Source: Hymenobacter sedentarius (GTDB lineage: Bacteria; Bacteroidota; Bacteroidia; Cytophagales; Hymenobacteraceae). From it: a stretch of 64,000 nt of DNA. The position numbers were made by a program, and so were the translations under genes. The stretch lies in the NCBI RefSeq assembly GCF_001507645.1, contig NZ_CP013909.1, forward strand, positions 3,906,001 to 3,970,000, given 5' to 3'. Each line of letters begins with the position of its first letter. Position 1 is the stretch's first letter. Below are positions 1 to 8,591 of this stretch, in pieces. The notes beneath the pieces were generated by a model, which saw only the letters and a list, made by a program, of their open reading frames with translations, searched no databases and was not told where the DNA came from.

Positions 1-1
1 T

Positions 2-835
2 ATGGACAACCGCCCCCGCAACACAGCCCCCCGCTGGCAACTCGCCACGTACCGCATTATTTTCGACTCGGACACGCCAGCTGGCCGCGCCTTTAACGTT
101 GTCCTGCTGGTCGCGATTGGGCTGAGCGTGGCGGCCGTGATGCTGGAAAGCGTGCAAAAAATCAGGGCCGCGTACGGGCCGTACCTGCACGCGGTGGAAT
201 GGTTTTTCACGGCGCTCTTCATTTTCGAATACCTGGTGCGGCTGGTGGTGGTGCGCCGGCCGCTGGCCTATGCGCTGAGCTGGCTCGGCATCATCGACTT
301 CATCGCCGCCGTGCCCACGCTGGCCGCATTGGTGCTGACAAACAGCCGCTACCTGCTGGTGATTCGCACGCTGCGGCTGCTGCGGGTATTCCGCATTTTC
401 AAGTTGGGCCACTTCATGGGCGAGGGGGAATTTATCGTGGACGCGCTGAAGGCCAGCCGTTTCAAGATAACGGTGTTTCTGACCGCGGTATTTTCGCTGG
501 TCATCGTCATCGGCACGCTCATGTATGTGGTCGAGGGCGGCCACCATGGCTTTACCAGCATTCCGCAGAGCGTTTACTGGGCCATCGGGACGGTAACCAT
601 GGTGGGCGACAACGACACCGCGCCCGGCACCGTGCTGGGCCAGGCCCTGACCGCGCTACTGATGATTCTGGGCTTTGGCATCATTGCTGTGCCCACGGGC
701 ATCGTTACGGCCCAAATGACCCAGGGTTCCTCCTCCTCAATGCCTACCTACAAGTTAGCGCGCTGCCCCCGGTGCCAGGCCGAGGGCCACCGCCCGGAAG
801 CAGCGTTCTGCTGGCGCTGCGGAGAGAAAGTCTAG
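2..835 (+). CDS. Voltage-gated-type ion channel (potassium channel family) with altered selectivity filter
   Basis: Six-helix cation channel of the inner membrane, 277 aa from the ATG at position 2; the true start could lie before the window. S1-S3 hydrophobic segments occupy about residues 28-110. The S4 segment (about 120-135) has regularly spaced arginines in RTLRLLRVFR. The pore helix and S6 lie at about 180-240. The family filter is normally T-x-G-Y-G-D; here the aligned stretch reads TVTMVGDNDTAP, so Tyr-Gly is replaced by Asp-Asn. The C-terminus carries two CxxC pairs (CPRC and CWRC), a small zinc-ribbon-like tail. Family assignment is firm; potassium selectivity is doubtful because of the filter change. 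Confidence 0.85.
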   Translation: MDNRPRNTAPRWQLATYRIIFDSDTPAGRAFNVVLLVAIGLSVAAVMLESVQKIRAAYGPYLHAVEWFFTALFIFEYLVRLVVVRRPLAYALSWLGIIDFIAAVPTLAALVLTNSRYLLVIRTLRLLRVFRIFKLGHFMGEGEFIVDALKASRFKITVFLTAVFSLVIVIGTLMYVVEGGHHGFTSIPQSVYWAIGTVTMVGDNDTAPGTVLGQALTALLMILGFGIIAVPTGIVTAQMTQGSSSSMPTYKLARCPRCQAEGHRPEAAFCWRCGEKV

Positions 836-899
836 CCGCCGGGCGCCCAGCGGCTGCTCTTCAGCAGCTGTTTATTGGGCTAAAAATTGGGCTGATTGG

Positions 900-1754
900 T
901 TATTGATTAAACCGCAAAGCGTCTTTCCGCATCCAGCCGGTGGTGGTCACCTTTTCCCAATTGGTAAACGTCACGTACACGGCAGCTCCGCGGGATTCGC
1001 CCAGGTGCACTTTATCTCCGCGCTGGCAAAATGCTCTGCGGGGCGTGGCCAGGTCGGGCGAGTTGTAGAAATATGCCCGGTCCACCTGCACCACCGCCCG
1101 TTGGCCGCTGGTAGTGTTGCTGCTGGCCCGCTGCACGGGGGCCGTTGCAGGAGTGGGCATGGGCGTGCGGTTCGGCTGCGCTACAGTTGCGGACGGGCGT
1201 GCCGAACTGGTGCGAGCCGCTTTGGCAGGAGCGGTGCTTTCGGCCAGCCGGGTTAGCTCCTGGGCCTTGAGCCACCCGGTGTTCTTGGTGCCGTCGGGGC
1301 CGATAAAACCGGTTTTCACGAAGCCGTTCCATTCGCCCTCCCCGTAGAAGACGTCGCCCCGGCGCAGGTACTTGCCATTGGGCGTGGATTGCTGCGGAGC
1401 ATCAAAAAAATACGCCGTGCCGACCGCCACCCGGTAGCGGCGGCCCTGGCCCGATAGCGGACCTGGAGGCTCGGCAGCGGCATTATCGCTGGCCGTTTGC
1501 GGAGCTGTTGGGCTGGCACCGGCACCGCTAGTAGCCGCAGTTTCCGGTTGGTCGACCCGCATTTCCGAATTGGCGCTTCGGGGTTGGTCATCGGAGCAAG
1601 CCACTAGCGAAGCCAGCTCAAGCAGCACTCCACAAGCCAAGGTCCAGAAGTACGGATGCACAATCTTACCGCTGCTCCCGGCGCCCCTACCCTGCACGGC
1701 CCCGCTGGCGCCAGCGGGCAGCTTATTCGATTCGGCTAGATTGACCTTGTTCAT
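900..1754 (-). CDS. Exported lipoprotein-like protein with two SH3-like repeats
   Basis: 284 aa. The N-terminus (about residues 35-54) is hydrophobic and ends in LVAC followed by SDD, a plausible lipobox. The leader before it is unusually long (about 35 residues), so the start may be internal or use another codon. Two related domains follow, at about 105-170 and 220-284. Each has AYFF or AYFY, then a Pro, an RRGD or QRGD turn, and ends in TGW plus L or M, the pattern of bacterial SH3-like domains. The linker is Pro/Thr/Ala-rich. Such domains often bind cell-wall or protein ligands. The specific role is unknown. It is monocistronic on the minus strand, convergent with the channel gene. Confidence 0.6.
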   Translation of the reverse strand: MNKVNLAESNKLPAGASGAVQGRGAGSSGKIVHPYFWTLACGVLLELASLVACSDDQPRSANSEMRVDQPETAATSGAGASPTAPQTASDNAAAEPPGPLSGQGRRYRVAVGTAYFFDAPQQSTPNGKYLRRGDVFYGEGEWNGFVKTGFIGPDGTKNTGWLKAQELTRLAESTAPAKAARTSSARPSATVAQPNRTPMPTPATAPVQRASSNTTSGQRAVVQVDRAYFYNSPDLATPRRAFCQRGDKVHLGESRGAAVYVTFTNWEKVTTTGWMRKDALRFNQ

Positions 1755-1911
1755 CGACGTTTTGATTACCAGACGGTGTAGCTCCTACCTTACGACGTGC
1801 CGGGCCCGTAGTTTCGGCTGGTAGCGCCCGCGCCGGTTTCCTACCTGCCCACGGCCGGCAGCCAGCTGCGACGAGCTGCCCACCACTCAAGCTGCTAAGC
1901 AACTAGCGCGG

Positions 1912-2853
1912 CTACCAGCGCCGGGTCACCATCAGGCCGCCATAAGCATATCCATTCACACTCAGGCCCTGGATGGGCACCATGGATACGCCCGTGCCGT
2001 GCACCTTCTTGTAGAAATGCAGCGCCACCACGCCGGCCGCCGCGCCCACGCCGCAGCCCACCAGCGAGTCGGTGAAATTTTGGGCGGGCACCGCCGCGGC
2101 ATCGTAGCCGGGGGCGCTGCGGTGCAGCCGGGGCACCACCACGCCCACCGTGGCCCCCACGGCGTAGCCCACCAGGTTGTCGGTGAGAAAGTGCTTGCCG
2201 GCCCGGACGCGGAAGTACGCCACCACCGCCGGCAGGGCCGCGGCTGCGCCCCACACGTAGGGTTGGGCTGCCGAGCCGGGATTGAAATCATGAAACACCT
2301 GGGCCGCAAAAAATGTGGCCGTAGCCGTATGCGCCGTGTGCCCGCCAAAAAACGAATCGGTGGCAATGGTGCCGTGGCGCTTGCTGCCGCCCTCGGTGCC
2401 GTAGAGGTAAGGCCGCGAGCGGTACACCGTGCCCACGGTGAGGGTAAAAATGGCCGCCGTGGCGCTCATGGTTTCCAGATACAGCCCGGCTACCTGCCCG
2501 TAGCGGCCGTGCACCTTAGGGTCGAAGGACAACAGGGCGGGCACCAGCGCCAGCGTGCCGTAGCAAAAAGCGTCGCTCGTAACCTGAGCCCGGTCGCTGT
2601 ACCACCCCGCCGAAAACCGGTCAACTTTGGGGATATCCTGACGGTTCAGCGCCGCCAGCTCGGCCTCAGTCGAGACGTGCTTCTGCTGCACCAGGTACAG
2701 CCCCGTTACGCTCAGTCCCGCCAGCCCAACTGTGATGGGCGCATCCACGGCAAATCGGGTGCTGTAGGGCGAGGGCGCTTGCTGCGCCGTGGCGGCCTGG
2801 CATCCGCTCAGCAGTAAGGCCCCGGCGAACAACAGCGTAGGGCGAGGCTTCAT
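1912..2853 (-). CDS. PAP2-family phosphatase, lipoprotein
   Basis: 313 aa with a lipoprotein signal (LLLSGC, Cys18). The three PAP2 acid-phosphatase motifs are visible: RSRP at about 145-148, SFFGGH with the catalytic His at about 172 (SFFGGH replaces the usual PSGH), and R215-x5-H221-x3-D225. Hydrophobic helices surround the motifs. The family dephosphorylates lipid phosphates such as undecaprenyl pyrophosphate or phosphatidic acid at the periplasmic face. The substrate cannot be told from sequence. The 157-base gap separating it from the SH3 protein gene suggests independent transcription. Confidence 0.75.
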   Translation of the reverse strand: MKPRPTLLFAGALLLSGCQAATAQQAPSPYSTRFAVDAPITVGLAGLSVTGLYLVQQKHVSTEAELAALNRQDIPKVDRFSAGWYSDRAQVTSDAFCYGTLALVPALLSFDPKVHGRYGQVAGLYLETMSATAAIFTLTVGTVYRSRPYLYGTEGGSKRHGTIATDSFFGGHTAHTATATFFAAQVFHDFNPGSAAQPYVWGAAAALPAVVAYFRVRAGKHFLTDNLVGYAVGATVGVVVPRLHRSAPGYDAAAVPAQNFTDSLVGCGVGAAAGVVALHFYKKVHGTGVSMVPIQGLSVNGYAYGGLMVTRRW

Positions 2854-3086
2854 AGGCTGATTAGAACGGTCTTAAACATTGTCATTGGAGAAAATTAGTA
2901 CATCGCAACGTGACAACAGTAATGCATTCACGGCCACTCTCACTGACCTGTGAGGAACGAGCACCTGATTTAAAAGACAATCAGTCAAAAAAGCCGCTCT
3001 ACGCCACTGCCACGCTCCTCAGACACAACCGCAAGCAAATGGGACGGACAACGTGAAGCCTCCGGAAGCATAGGCTGCGGTGGAAA

Positions 3087-3124
3087 TGGAACGGCCCCAC
3101 TGTGATTGCAGCGGGGCCGTTCCA
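3087..3124 (-). terminator. Hairpin terminator after the RelA/SpoT-domain gene
   Basis: A perfect 12-bp stem, TGGAACGGCCCC paired with its complement around a 14-nt loop, starts 18 bases past the stop codon of the minus-strand gene. A short T-rich run follows on the minus strand. It fits an intrinsic terminator, though the T tract is weak. Confidence 0.6.
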
Positions 3125-3141
3125 TTGACCGAAAGTATACT

Positions 3142-4230
3142 TTACTCAGCGCTTTTGGCTTTATTATTAACGCTTTTAATCTTATTTCTTTGCTTTCCAG
3201 GCTCTAATAGCGGTGCCGGTAACTGCGTCACTTTATCCGAAGCCATATTTTGAATTCTGTATAAATCCGACGCTTGGGAAAAGTCGAGGTTTGCTAATGG
3301 TCCAACTGCCTCAGCTAATGCTGCTCCTATACCCTGAATTGGAAACAAGGAACTAAAATCAAATTTTGGCGGCACCAATGCATGCAAATCAGAAGTCATT
3401 TTAGTTAACTCAGCCTTTTTATCCTTATCGATATCAAGCAGTTTTATCTTTTTTTCTAGTTCTAAAATCACAGCATCTTTTTCAAGAAGCTTTTCTTCAT
3501 AATCCAACCTGCTTTCCAACATATGTAGCCCCAATTTTTTAGTAAATGACCCTAGCTCATCAGCGCTGCCAGCTAATCTGTTCATGACTAATAACAAGTA
3601 GTCAATTAGTTCATTACTATTACGCGATGGATAACGCACTTTGTGGTCTATTTCACTCCATCCCTCTTCAAAAATGGTTCTTACTTGAATTTCAGCAAGT
3701 ATTTCCTCTTTCGCAGGTCGAGTTTTAATTATATAGTGAACTGACCTATACCCAAACTGGTGGGGTTTGATTTCACAGCCTCCTTCCTTAAACATATCAG
3801 AATACTCTTCCGTGTCACCAGCTCTAACATATGCTGTTGGTTGTTCATGCACTTCCCAAGTATTCATAATAAAGTCATTAACTTTTTTCCAATCCTCTTT
3901 AAACAAGTGAATGGCCCTTACACCAATCAGGTCGGTGATTTCACTCCTGTAATTTCCAGGCGTTATTTCTCTTAAACAGTTTTCTTTCTTTTTCCTGATT
4001 ATTTTTCTAAGTAAATGCTCAGGGTTTTTAAGTCTGTATCTAACAGAATGAATATCTTTTGCTTTCAATAAGAATCTAGTAATAAATTCAGCAGCTTGGT
4101 CAAGCTGTGGATTCAATTTGGCAAAGTCATCATCAATTGCCGCTAAATGCTCAATTGAAATATTGGCTTCCGTAATTGACGCTTCTGAAATACTACTGTA
4201 TTTCTGCATCAAAGTCTGCTTCAGTTTCAT
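3142..4230 (-). CDS. Stand-alone RelA/SpoT-domain (p)ppGpp synthetase-like protein
   Basis: 362 aa. The nucleotidyltransferase (synthetase) fold is clear: DLIGVR at 100-105, the G-loop GYRSVH at 160-165 with the substrate-stacking Tyr161, EIQVR at 180-184 and W191-x-EIDHK. There is no HD hydrolase, TGS or ACT domain, so this is a small alarmone synthetase type rather than a full Rel. Residues about 225-270 are a charged coiled coil, followed by a tail without recognised domains. The gene is visibly AT-rich, with codons unlike its GC-rich neighbours, pointing to recent transfer. Family members include housekeeping SAS enzymes and toxic phage-defence types (ToxSAS). No adjacent antitoxin gene is seen. 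Confidence 0.8.
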   Translation of the reverse strand: MKLKQTLMQKYSSISEASITEANISIEHLAAIDDDFAKLNPQLDQAAEFITRFLLKAKDIHSVRYRLKNPEHLLRKIIRKKKENCLREITPGNYRSEITDLIGVRAIHLFKEDWKKVNDFIMNTWEVHEQPTAYVRAGDTEEYSDMFKEGGCEIKPHQFGYRSVHYIIKTRPAKEEILAEIQVRTIFEEGWSEIDHKVRYPSRNSNELIDYLLLVMNRLAGSADELGSFTKKLGLHMLESRLDYEEKLLEKDAVILELEKKIKLLDIDKDKKAELTKMTSDLHALVPPKFDFSSLFPIQGIGAALAEAVGPLANLDFSQASDLYRIQNMASDKVTQLPAPLLEPGKQRNKIKSVNNKAKSAE

Positions 4231-4252
4231 AGTGTTTGTTAAGTGTTGTATT

Positions 4253-6025
4253 CTACTTCACCCCTGGAATCTTCGCCCCGCGCTCCCGCGCTACATCCTG
4301 AGCCAGCTCATACCCCGCATCGGCGTGGCGGAAGATGCCCATGCCGGGGTCGGTAGTAAGCACACGCTTGAGGCGTTCGGCTTTTTCGGGGGTGCCGGTC
4401 GCTACTATCACCATGCCGGAGTGGGTGGAGTTGCCGATGCCCACGCCGCCGCCGTTGTGCAGGCTCACCCAGTCGGCGCCGCTGGCGCAGTTGGCTAGGG
4501 CGTTGAGCAGGGGCCAGTCGGCCACGGCGTCGGAGCCGTCCTTCATGCCTTCGGTTTCGCGGTTGGGCGAGGCCACCGAGCCGCAGTCGAGGTGGTCGCG
4601 GCCGATGACAATGGGGCCCGAGACTTCGCCCCGCGCCACCAGGTCGTTGATGACGAGGCCGAACTTCTCGCGCTCGCCGTAGCCGAGCCAGCACACCCGG
4701 GCCGGCAAGCCGATGAACGGCACTTTGGCCTGGGCCTTGGCTATCCAGCGGGCCAGGAGATTGTTTTCGGGAAAGGTTTCGAGCAGGGCGCGGTCGATGC
4801 GCAGAATATCCTGCGGGTCGCCGCTGAGAGCAGCCCACCGGAACGGCCCCTTGCCCTCGCAAAACAGCGGCCGGATGTACGCGGGCACAAAGCCGGGATA
4901 GAGAAAATGGCCGTGTTCGTCGCGCACCGGCAGGCCGCCTTTTTCGGCCTGGCCGCGCAGATTGTTGCCGTAGTCCACGGCGATGGTGCCGCGCTTCTGC
5001 ATCTCCAGAATCGCCGACACGTGCTTTACAATGGCCTGCAGCGCCTGCTTTTTGAACTCCTCGGGGTTACTGGCGCGCAAGGCCAGCACCGTGTCTATCT
5101 CGCCTTCGGGCATGTAGTCCATCAAGTCGTGGGCCGAGGTTTGGTCGGTCACAATGTCGGCCCGGAAGCCCCGCTCCAGCAGCTGGGGCAGCACCGTGGC
5201 CGCATTGCCGGTGAGGCCGACGGACCAGCCTTTGCCTTCGGCTTTGGCCTGCTCGCAGAGCTCCAGGGCGTGGGCGAGGTCGCGGGCCTGCTCGTCGAGG
5301 TAGCCTTCGCGCACTTTCTGCTTCACCCGCTCATCAATCGGCTCCACCACGAGGCACACGCCGTCGTTCATGGTCACAGCCAGCGGCTGGGCGCCGCTCA
5401 TGCCGCCCAGGCCCGCCGTGACGGTGATGGTGCCGCGCAGGCTGCCGCCAAAATGCTGGTCGGCCATGGCAGCGAAGGTCTCGTACGTGCCCTGCAAGAT
5501 GCCCTGGGTGGCAATGTAAATCCAGGAGCCGGCCGTCATCTGGCCGTACATCATCAGGCCCATGCGGTCGAGCTGGTCGAAGTACTCCTGGGTGCTCCAG
5601 GCGGGCACCAGGTTGCTGTTGGCAATGAGCACGCGCGGGGCATGGGGCCAGGTTTTGAGCACGCCCACGGCCTTGCCCGATTGCACAAGCATGGTCTCGT
5701 CGGGCTCCAGTTCCTTCAGGGTCTTCACGATGGTTTGGTACTCTTTCCAGTTGCGCGCGGCGCGGCCGGCGCCACCGTACACAATCAGCTCGTCGTAGAC
5801 CAAGCTCACGGCGGGGTCGATGTTGTTTTCCAGCATCCGCAGGGCGGCTTCGGCTTCCCAGGTTTTGCAACGCAGGGTGGTGCCGTGGGCGGCCCGCACG
5901 GTTTCGGTGGGCTTGAACTCGTAGAACATCGGGCGCTTGCCGCCGTTCGGTTTGGGCGTGCCCGGGCCGCTGGAAAGTGAGTTAGCTTCAAGATTGAGTT
6001 CGGCAGCGAGGGGGGTGGTCTGCAT
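4253..6025 (-). CDS. hutU: Urocanate hydratase (urocanase)
   Basis: 590 aa, cytoplasmic. It converts urocanate to 4-imidazolone-5-propionate in histidine degradation, using tightly bound NAD+ as electrophile. Hallmarks include [17 protein letters not shown], the glycine-rich [19 protein letters not shown], and the active-site Cys in [16 protein letters not shown]. The N-terminus is about 30 residues longer than typical; an alternative start at Met33 (5929), followed by [10 protein letters not shown], would give the usual length of about 558. The other hut genes are not adjacent; a formimidoylglutamase-like gene lies 2.5 kb away and no hutH or hutI is in the window. Confidence 0.95.
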   Translation of the reverse strand: MQTTPLAAELNLEANSLSSGPGTPKPNGGKRPMFYEFKPTETVRAAHGTTLRCKTWEAEAALRMLENNIDPAVSLVYDELIVYGGAGRAARNWKEYQTIVKTLKELEPDETMLVQSGKAVGVLKTWPHAPRVLIANSNLVPAWSTQEYFDQLDRMGLMMYGQMTAGSWIYIATQGILQGTYETFAAMADQHFGGSLRGTITVTAGLGGMSGAQPLAVTMNDGVCLVVEPIDERVKQKVREGYLDEQARDLAHALELCEQAKAEGKGWSVGLTGNAATVLPQLLERGFRADIVTDQTSAHDLMDYMPEGEIDTVLALRASNPEEFKKQALQAIVKHVSAILEMQKRGTIAVDYGNNLRGQAEKGGLPVRDEHGHFLYPGFVPAYIRPLFCEGKGPFRWAALSGDPQDILRIDRALLETFPENNLLARWIAKAQAKVPFIGLPARVCWLGYGEREKFGLVINDLVARGEVSGPIVIGRDHLDCGSVASPNRETEGMKDGSDAVADWPLLNALANCASGADWVSLHNGGGVGIGNSTHSGMVIVATGTPEKAERLKRVLTTDPGMGIFRHADAGYELAQDVARERGAKIPGVK

Positions 6026-6194
6026 GGGTGGGAAGTGGATTGGGTGGGTGCGGCGAAGATAGAAAAGTGCCGACTTGCAGCACTATCCGGAAACCTATTG
6101 GCGGATCCAGCCCTTGTATCGTGCACCTACCAGCCCACGTAACCAGTGCATTGTTGGGCTGCCCTACCTTCCGCTCGCCCTATTTCCCAGCTTC

Positions 6195-6467
6195 ATGAGC
6201 ACCGACTACACTCCCATCGACTGCCACTTCTACGACCTACTGGAAGCTGCCGCCACATTGCGACGCCGGGTAGACCTGCAGTACTTCAACGACCTGCGCC
6301 AGCTCTGCCTCGCATCCGGCGTAATTGACACGCTTTTGGTGCGCGACAAGGTGGAATACATGCGCCTGAAATCGGGCGAGGAAATCAGACTCGACCACAT
6401 CATCCGCCTCGACGACACGCCCGCCCCTGCCTATGCCGACTTCCCCGATTTCAGCCTGGGCTGCTGA
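6195..6467 (+). CDS. Rof-like Rho-binding antiterminator family protein
   Basis: 90 aa from the ATG at 6195; a longer in-frame start at 6075 adds an unlikely leader. The start DYTPIDCHFYDLLEAA matches the Rof/YaeO signature Y-x-PI-x-C-x-x-YD-x-LE, and the end EYMRLKSGEEIRLDHI matches its final strands. Rof in E. coli binds Rho and reduces termination (established for that protein); the role here is inferred from fold resemblance. The central part diverges from E. coli Rof. The promoter region lies between this gene and hutU, which is divergent. Confidence 0.6.
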   Translation: MSTDYTPIDCHFYDLLEAAATLRRRVDLQYFNDLRQLCLASGVIDTLLVRDKVEYMRLKSGEEIRLDHIIRLDDTPAPAYADFPDFSLGC

Positions 6468-6529
6468 GCCAAGTACATAAAAGCCTGCTCATTTGGCACC
6501 CGCAGAACCTCAGCATCTTACCGCTCCGT

Positions 6530-6616
6530 TGTCATGCAGAGCGCAGCGAAGCATCATATCAGGCTGGAACGACTCGTTCAGCGGCGATAAGATGCTTCGC
6601 TGCGCTCTGCATGACA
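6530..6616. repeat. Long hairpin repeat (copy 1)
   Basis: Perfect 26-bp inverted arms (6530-6555 and 6591-6616) beginning TGTCATGCAGAGCGCAGC, with a 35-nt loop. It sits between two convergent genes, so it may also stop transcription from both sides. The loop is related to that of the copy at 44500-44620 (shared CGTTCAGCGG), which shows common descent rather than chance pairing. Confidence 0.85.
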
Positions 6617-6626
6617 GATGATTAGG

Positions 6627-7451
6627 CTAGTCGCGGCCCTGGTCTACACTGATGCCGCCGTTGGTGGTCACGGCCTTCACCGGCGCGCCGCCTTTGCCGA
6701 GGTTGGCGGTTACTTCCTTGTGCATGAAACCTGATTTATTGACGGGCAGAGCCGAGCGGATGTCGCCCATGTTGGTGCTGGTGAAAAATTGAGCGGAATA
6801 GTCCTGGGGCAGCTTCCAGTGAACGCCGCCGTTGGTGGTTTCCACGTCGAGGCCTTTGCCGTTCCACTTGTTGCCGGTGAGGGTGATGTTCAGACCGCCG
6901 TTCACGGTTTGGCCGGTAACCTGGCCGCCCAGGCTGGTGAGCGAGACGCCGCCGTTCACGGCGTGAAACTTCACGTCGGACTGCATATTATCGAGGCTGA
7001 TGCCGCCGTTCACGGTGTTCAGGGCCAGGGCTGTCTGGCGGGGCACGAATACCTCGTAGCTCACGCTATAGTGCTCGTCTTTGCCAGGAGCATCGGCTTT
7101 CAACGTGTTGTTGGCGGTGCGGATGGTGACGCTTTTCACCCGCGACTGGGCTTCGGCGTCGGTGCTGGCCCAGCTCGTCACCTTGGCCCGAATGCGCACG
7201 TTGGGTCCCGACCAGCCATGCACCGCAATGCCGCCGTTGGCGCCGCCGTCGATGCTGAGGGGCTGCCCGCCCGGGGCGTTCATGGTCAGGTCGCGGGTTT
7301 CGCAGAAGCGTTTGTTCTCGCCGTCGTTTCTCGACCAGTTGCCTTCTTCGCAAGTGATTTTGAATTGGGGCTCGGTGGTGGATTGGGCTAGGGCGGGCAG
7401 GGCTAAGCAGGAGATGGCAAATGCAGAAAGAAGGGTTTTGGAGGTGAGCAT
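6627..7451 (-). CDS. Exported DUF4097-like beta-repeat protein
   Basis: 274 aa with a Sec signal peptide (cleavage after ALAQ, about residue 22). The mature part has repeated strands, each carrying VNGG, TNGG or ANGG turns (ANGGIAV, VNGGISL, VNGGVSL, VNGGLNI, TNGGVHW, TNGGISV). This is typical of DUF4097/putative adhesin beta-helix folds found in bacterial envelope proteins. No catalytic residues are apparent. Function is unknown; in other bacteria such proteins often neighbour anti-sigma or envelope-stress genes, but none is adjacent here. It is divergent from the MBL hydrolase. Confidence 0.65.
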   Translation of the reverse strand: MLTSKTLLSAFAISCLALPALAQSTTEPQFKITCEEGNWSRNDGENKRFCETRDLTMNAPGGQPLSIDGGANGGIAVHGWSGPNVRIRAKVTSWASTDAEAQSRVKSVTIRTANNTLKADAPGKDEHYSVSYEVFVPRQTALALNTVNGGISLDNMQSDVKFHAVNGGVSLTSLGGQVTGQTVNGGLNITLTGNKWNGKGLDVETTNGGVHWKLPQDYSAQFFTSTNMGDIRSALPVNKSGFMHKEVTANLGKGGAPVKAVTTNGGISVDQGRD

Positions 7452-7640
7452 AAGAGTAAGAATTTGAAAGGGTTGAGGTTTCAGAAGCGGGAGGCAGCGG
7501 CTGGCCGTGTAAGGGTTACCGGGTAATTCCCGATTCGTTACACACCTTCCTAGATTTTTTTACGGCCGCAGCCCTCCCCTCTTTCGCCGGACATCGTATG
7601 CCTGCTTTCAAGCTTTCCTTTCTCCAACACCCCACTTGCC

Positions 7641-8591
7641 ATGGATAATGTAGCCGCCGGCGTCACCCAGCTCCGCATACAACGTTTTGTCAATGTATAT
7701 TTTGTCGAAACCGGTACGCCCGGCGAGTGGGTGTTGATTGATACCGGCCTGCCCGGCAGCGCCAAAACCATCATCGCCGCCGCCGACAAGCTGTTTTACC
7801 CCGGCAGCCACCCCGAGGCCATCTTGCTGACCCATGGCCACCTCGACCACCTGGGCTCGGCCAAGGAACTGGCCGACCATTGGAACGTGCCCGTCATCGT
7901 GCACTCACTGGAGCTGCCCTACGTCACGGGCAAGGCGCTGTACCCGCCGCGCGACCCCACCGTGGGCGGCTCGCTGGCGTTTATGAGCCGCTTCTTTCCA
8001 GCCCAACTGCCCAACCTGGGCGACCGGGTGCAGGCCCTCAACACCGACGACCCCTCCACGCCCTACCTCATGAACTGGCGCTGGCTGCACGTGCCGGGCC
8101 ACGCGCCCGGGCAACTGGCTTTCTTCCGCGAGGCCGACCGCGTGCTCCTTGGGGCCGATGCCTTCGCTACCTGCCACCACGATTCTGTGCCGGCCGTGCT
8201 GCTGGGGCTGCCCAAAATCAGCCGGGCCGGCACGCCCTTCAACTACGACTGGGAAGCGGCCCGCCGCTCGGTGCAGCTGTTGGCTGCCCTGGAGCCCAAG
8301 GCCATCGGCTGCGGCCACGGCCCGGTTATAAAAGGCCCGGAAGCAGCCGCGGGCCTGCATGAACTGGCCGACCACTACCCCGTGCCCTCCCACGGCCGCT
8401 ACGTGAAGGAACCCGCCCGCACCGATGCCAGCGGCGTGGAGCACCTGCCCCCTGCCCCGGCCGACAAGCTGCCCATGCAGGCTGCCATGCTGGGCGCGGG
8501 CCTGGCGGTAGCGGGCGTCTCGTGGCTGCTTATCGGCGGCCGGCGGCGCGGTCGGCGACGGCCGCAGCCACACCGGTCAGAAACGCGGTAA
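7641..8591 (+). CDS. MBL-fold metallo-hydrolase with C-terminal membrane anchor
   Basis: 316 aa. The metal-binding motif THGHLDH (His65, His67, Asp69, His70), a further His in VPGHAPGQL (about 154) and Asp in GADA (about 173) are all present, so the active site should hold two metals as in glyoxalase-II-like hydrolases. After residue about 280 a hydrophobic stretch (AAMLGAGLAVAGVSWLLI) followed by arginines suggests a single C-terminal membrane anchor. The substrate is unknown. Its last 62 bases overlap the 3' end of the convergent ureohydrolase gene. Confidence 0.8.
   Translation: MDNVAAGVTQLRIQRFVNVYFVETGTPGEWVLIDTGLPGSAKTIIAAADKLFYPGSHPEAILLTHGHLDHLGSAKELADHWNVPVIVHSLELPYVTGKALYPPRDPTVGGSLAFMSRFFPAQLPNLGDRVQALNTDDPSTPYLMNWRWLHVPGHAPGQLAFFREADRVLLGADAFATCHHDSVPAVLLGLPKISRAGTPFNYDWEAARRSVQLLAALEPKAIGCGHGPVIKGPEAAAGLHELADHYPVPSHGRYVKEPARTDASGVEHLPPAPADKLPMQAAMLGAGLAVAGVSWLLIGGRRRGRRRPQPHRSETR

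Noticed and set aside
3142..4230. RelA/SpoT-domain gene as a full toxin-antitoxin or defence system
   Set aside because: No adjacent antitoxin or other defence gene; kept as a finding about one gene only.
4592..5980. A 462-codon open frame antisense to urocanase, and many similar long frames opposite other genes
   Set aside because: High-GC shadow of a real gene; amino acid composition is His/Gly/Arg/Ala-rich and matches no family, while the minus strand encodes complete urocanase.
6530..6616. Hairpin repeats as CRISPR
   Set aside because: They are isolated inverted repeats, not regularly spaced direct repeats with spacers, and no cas genes are present.
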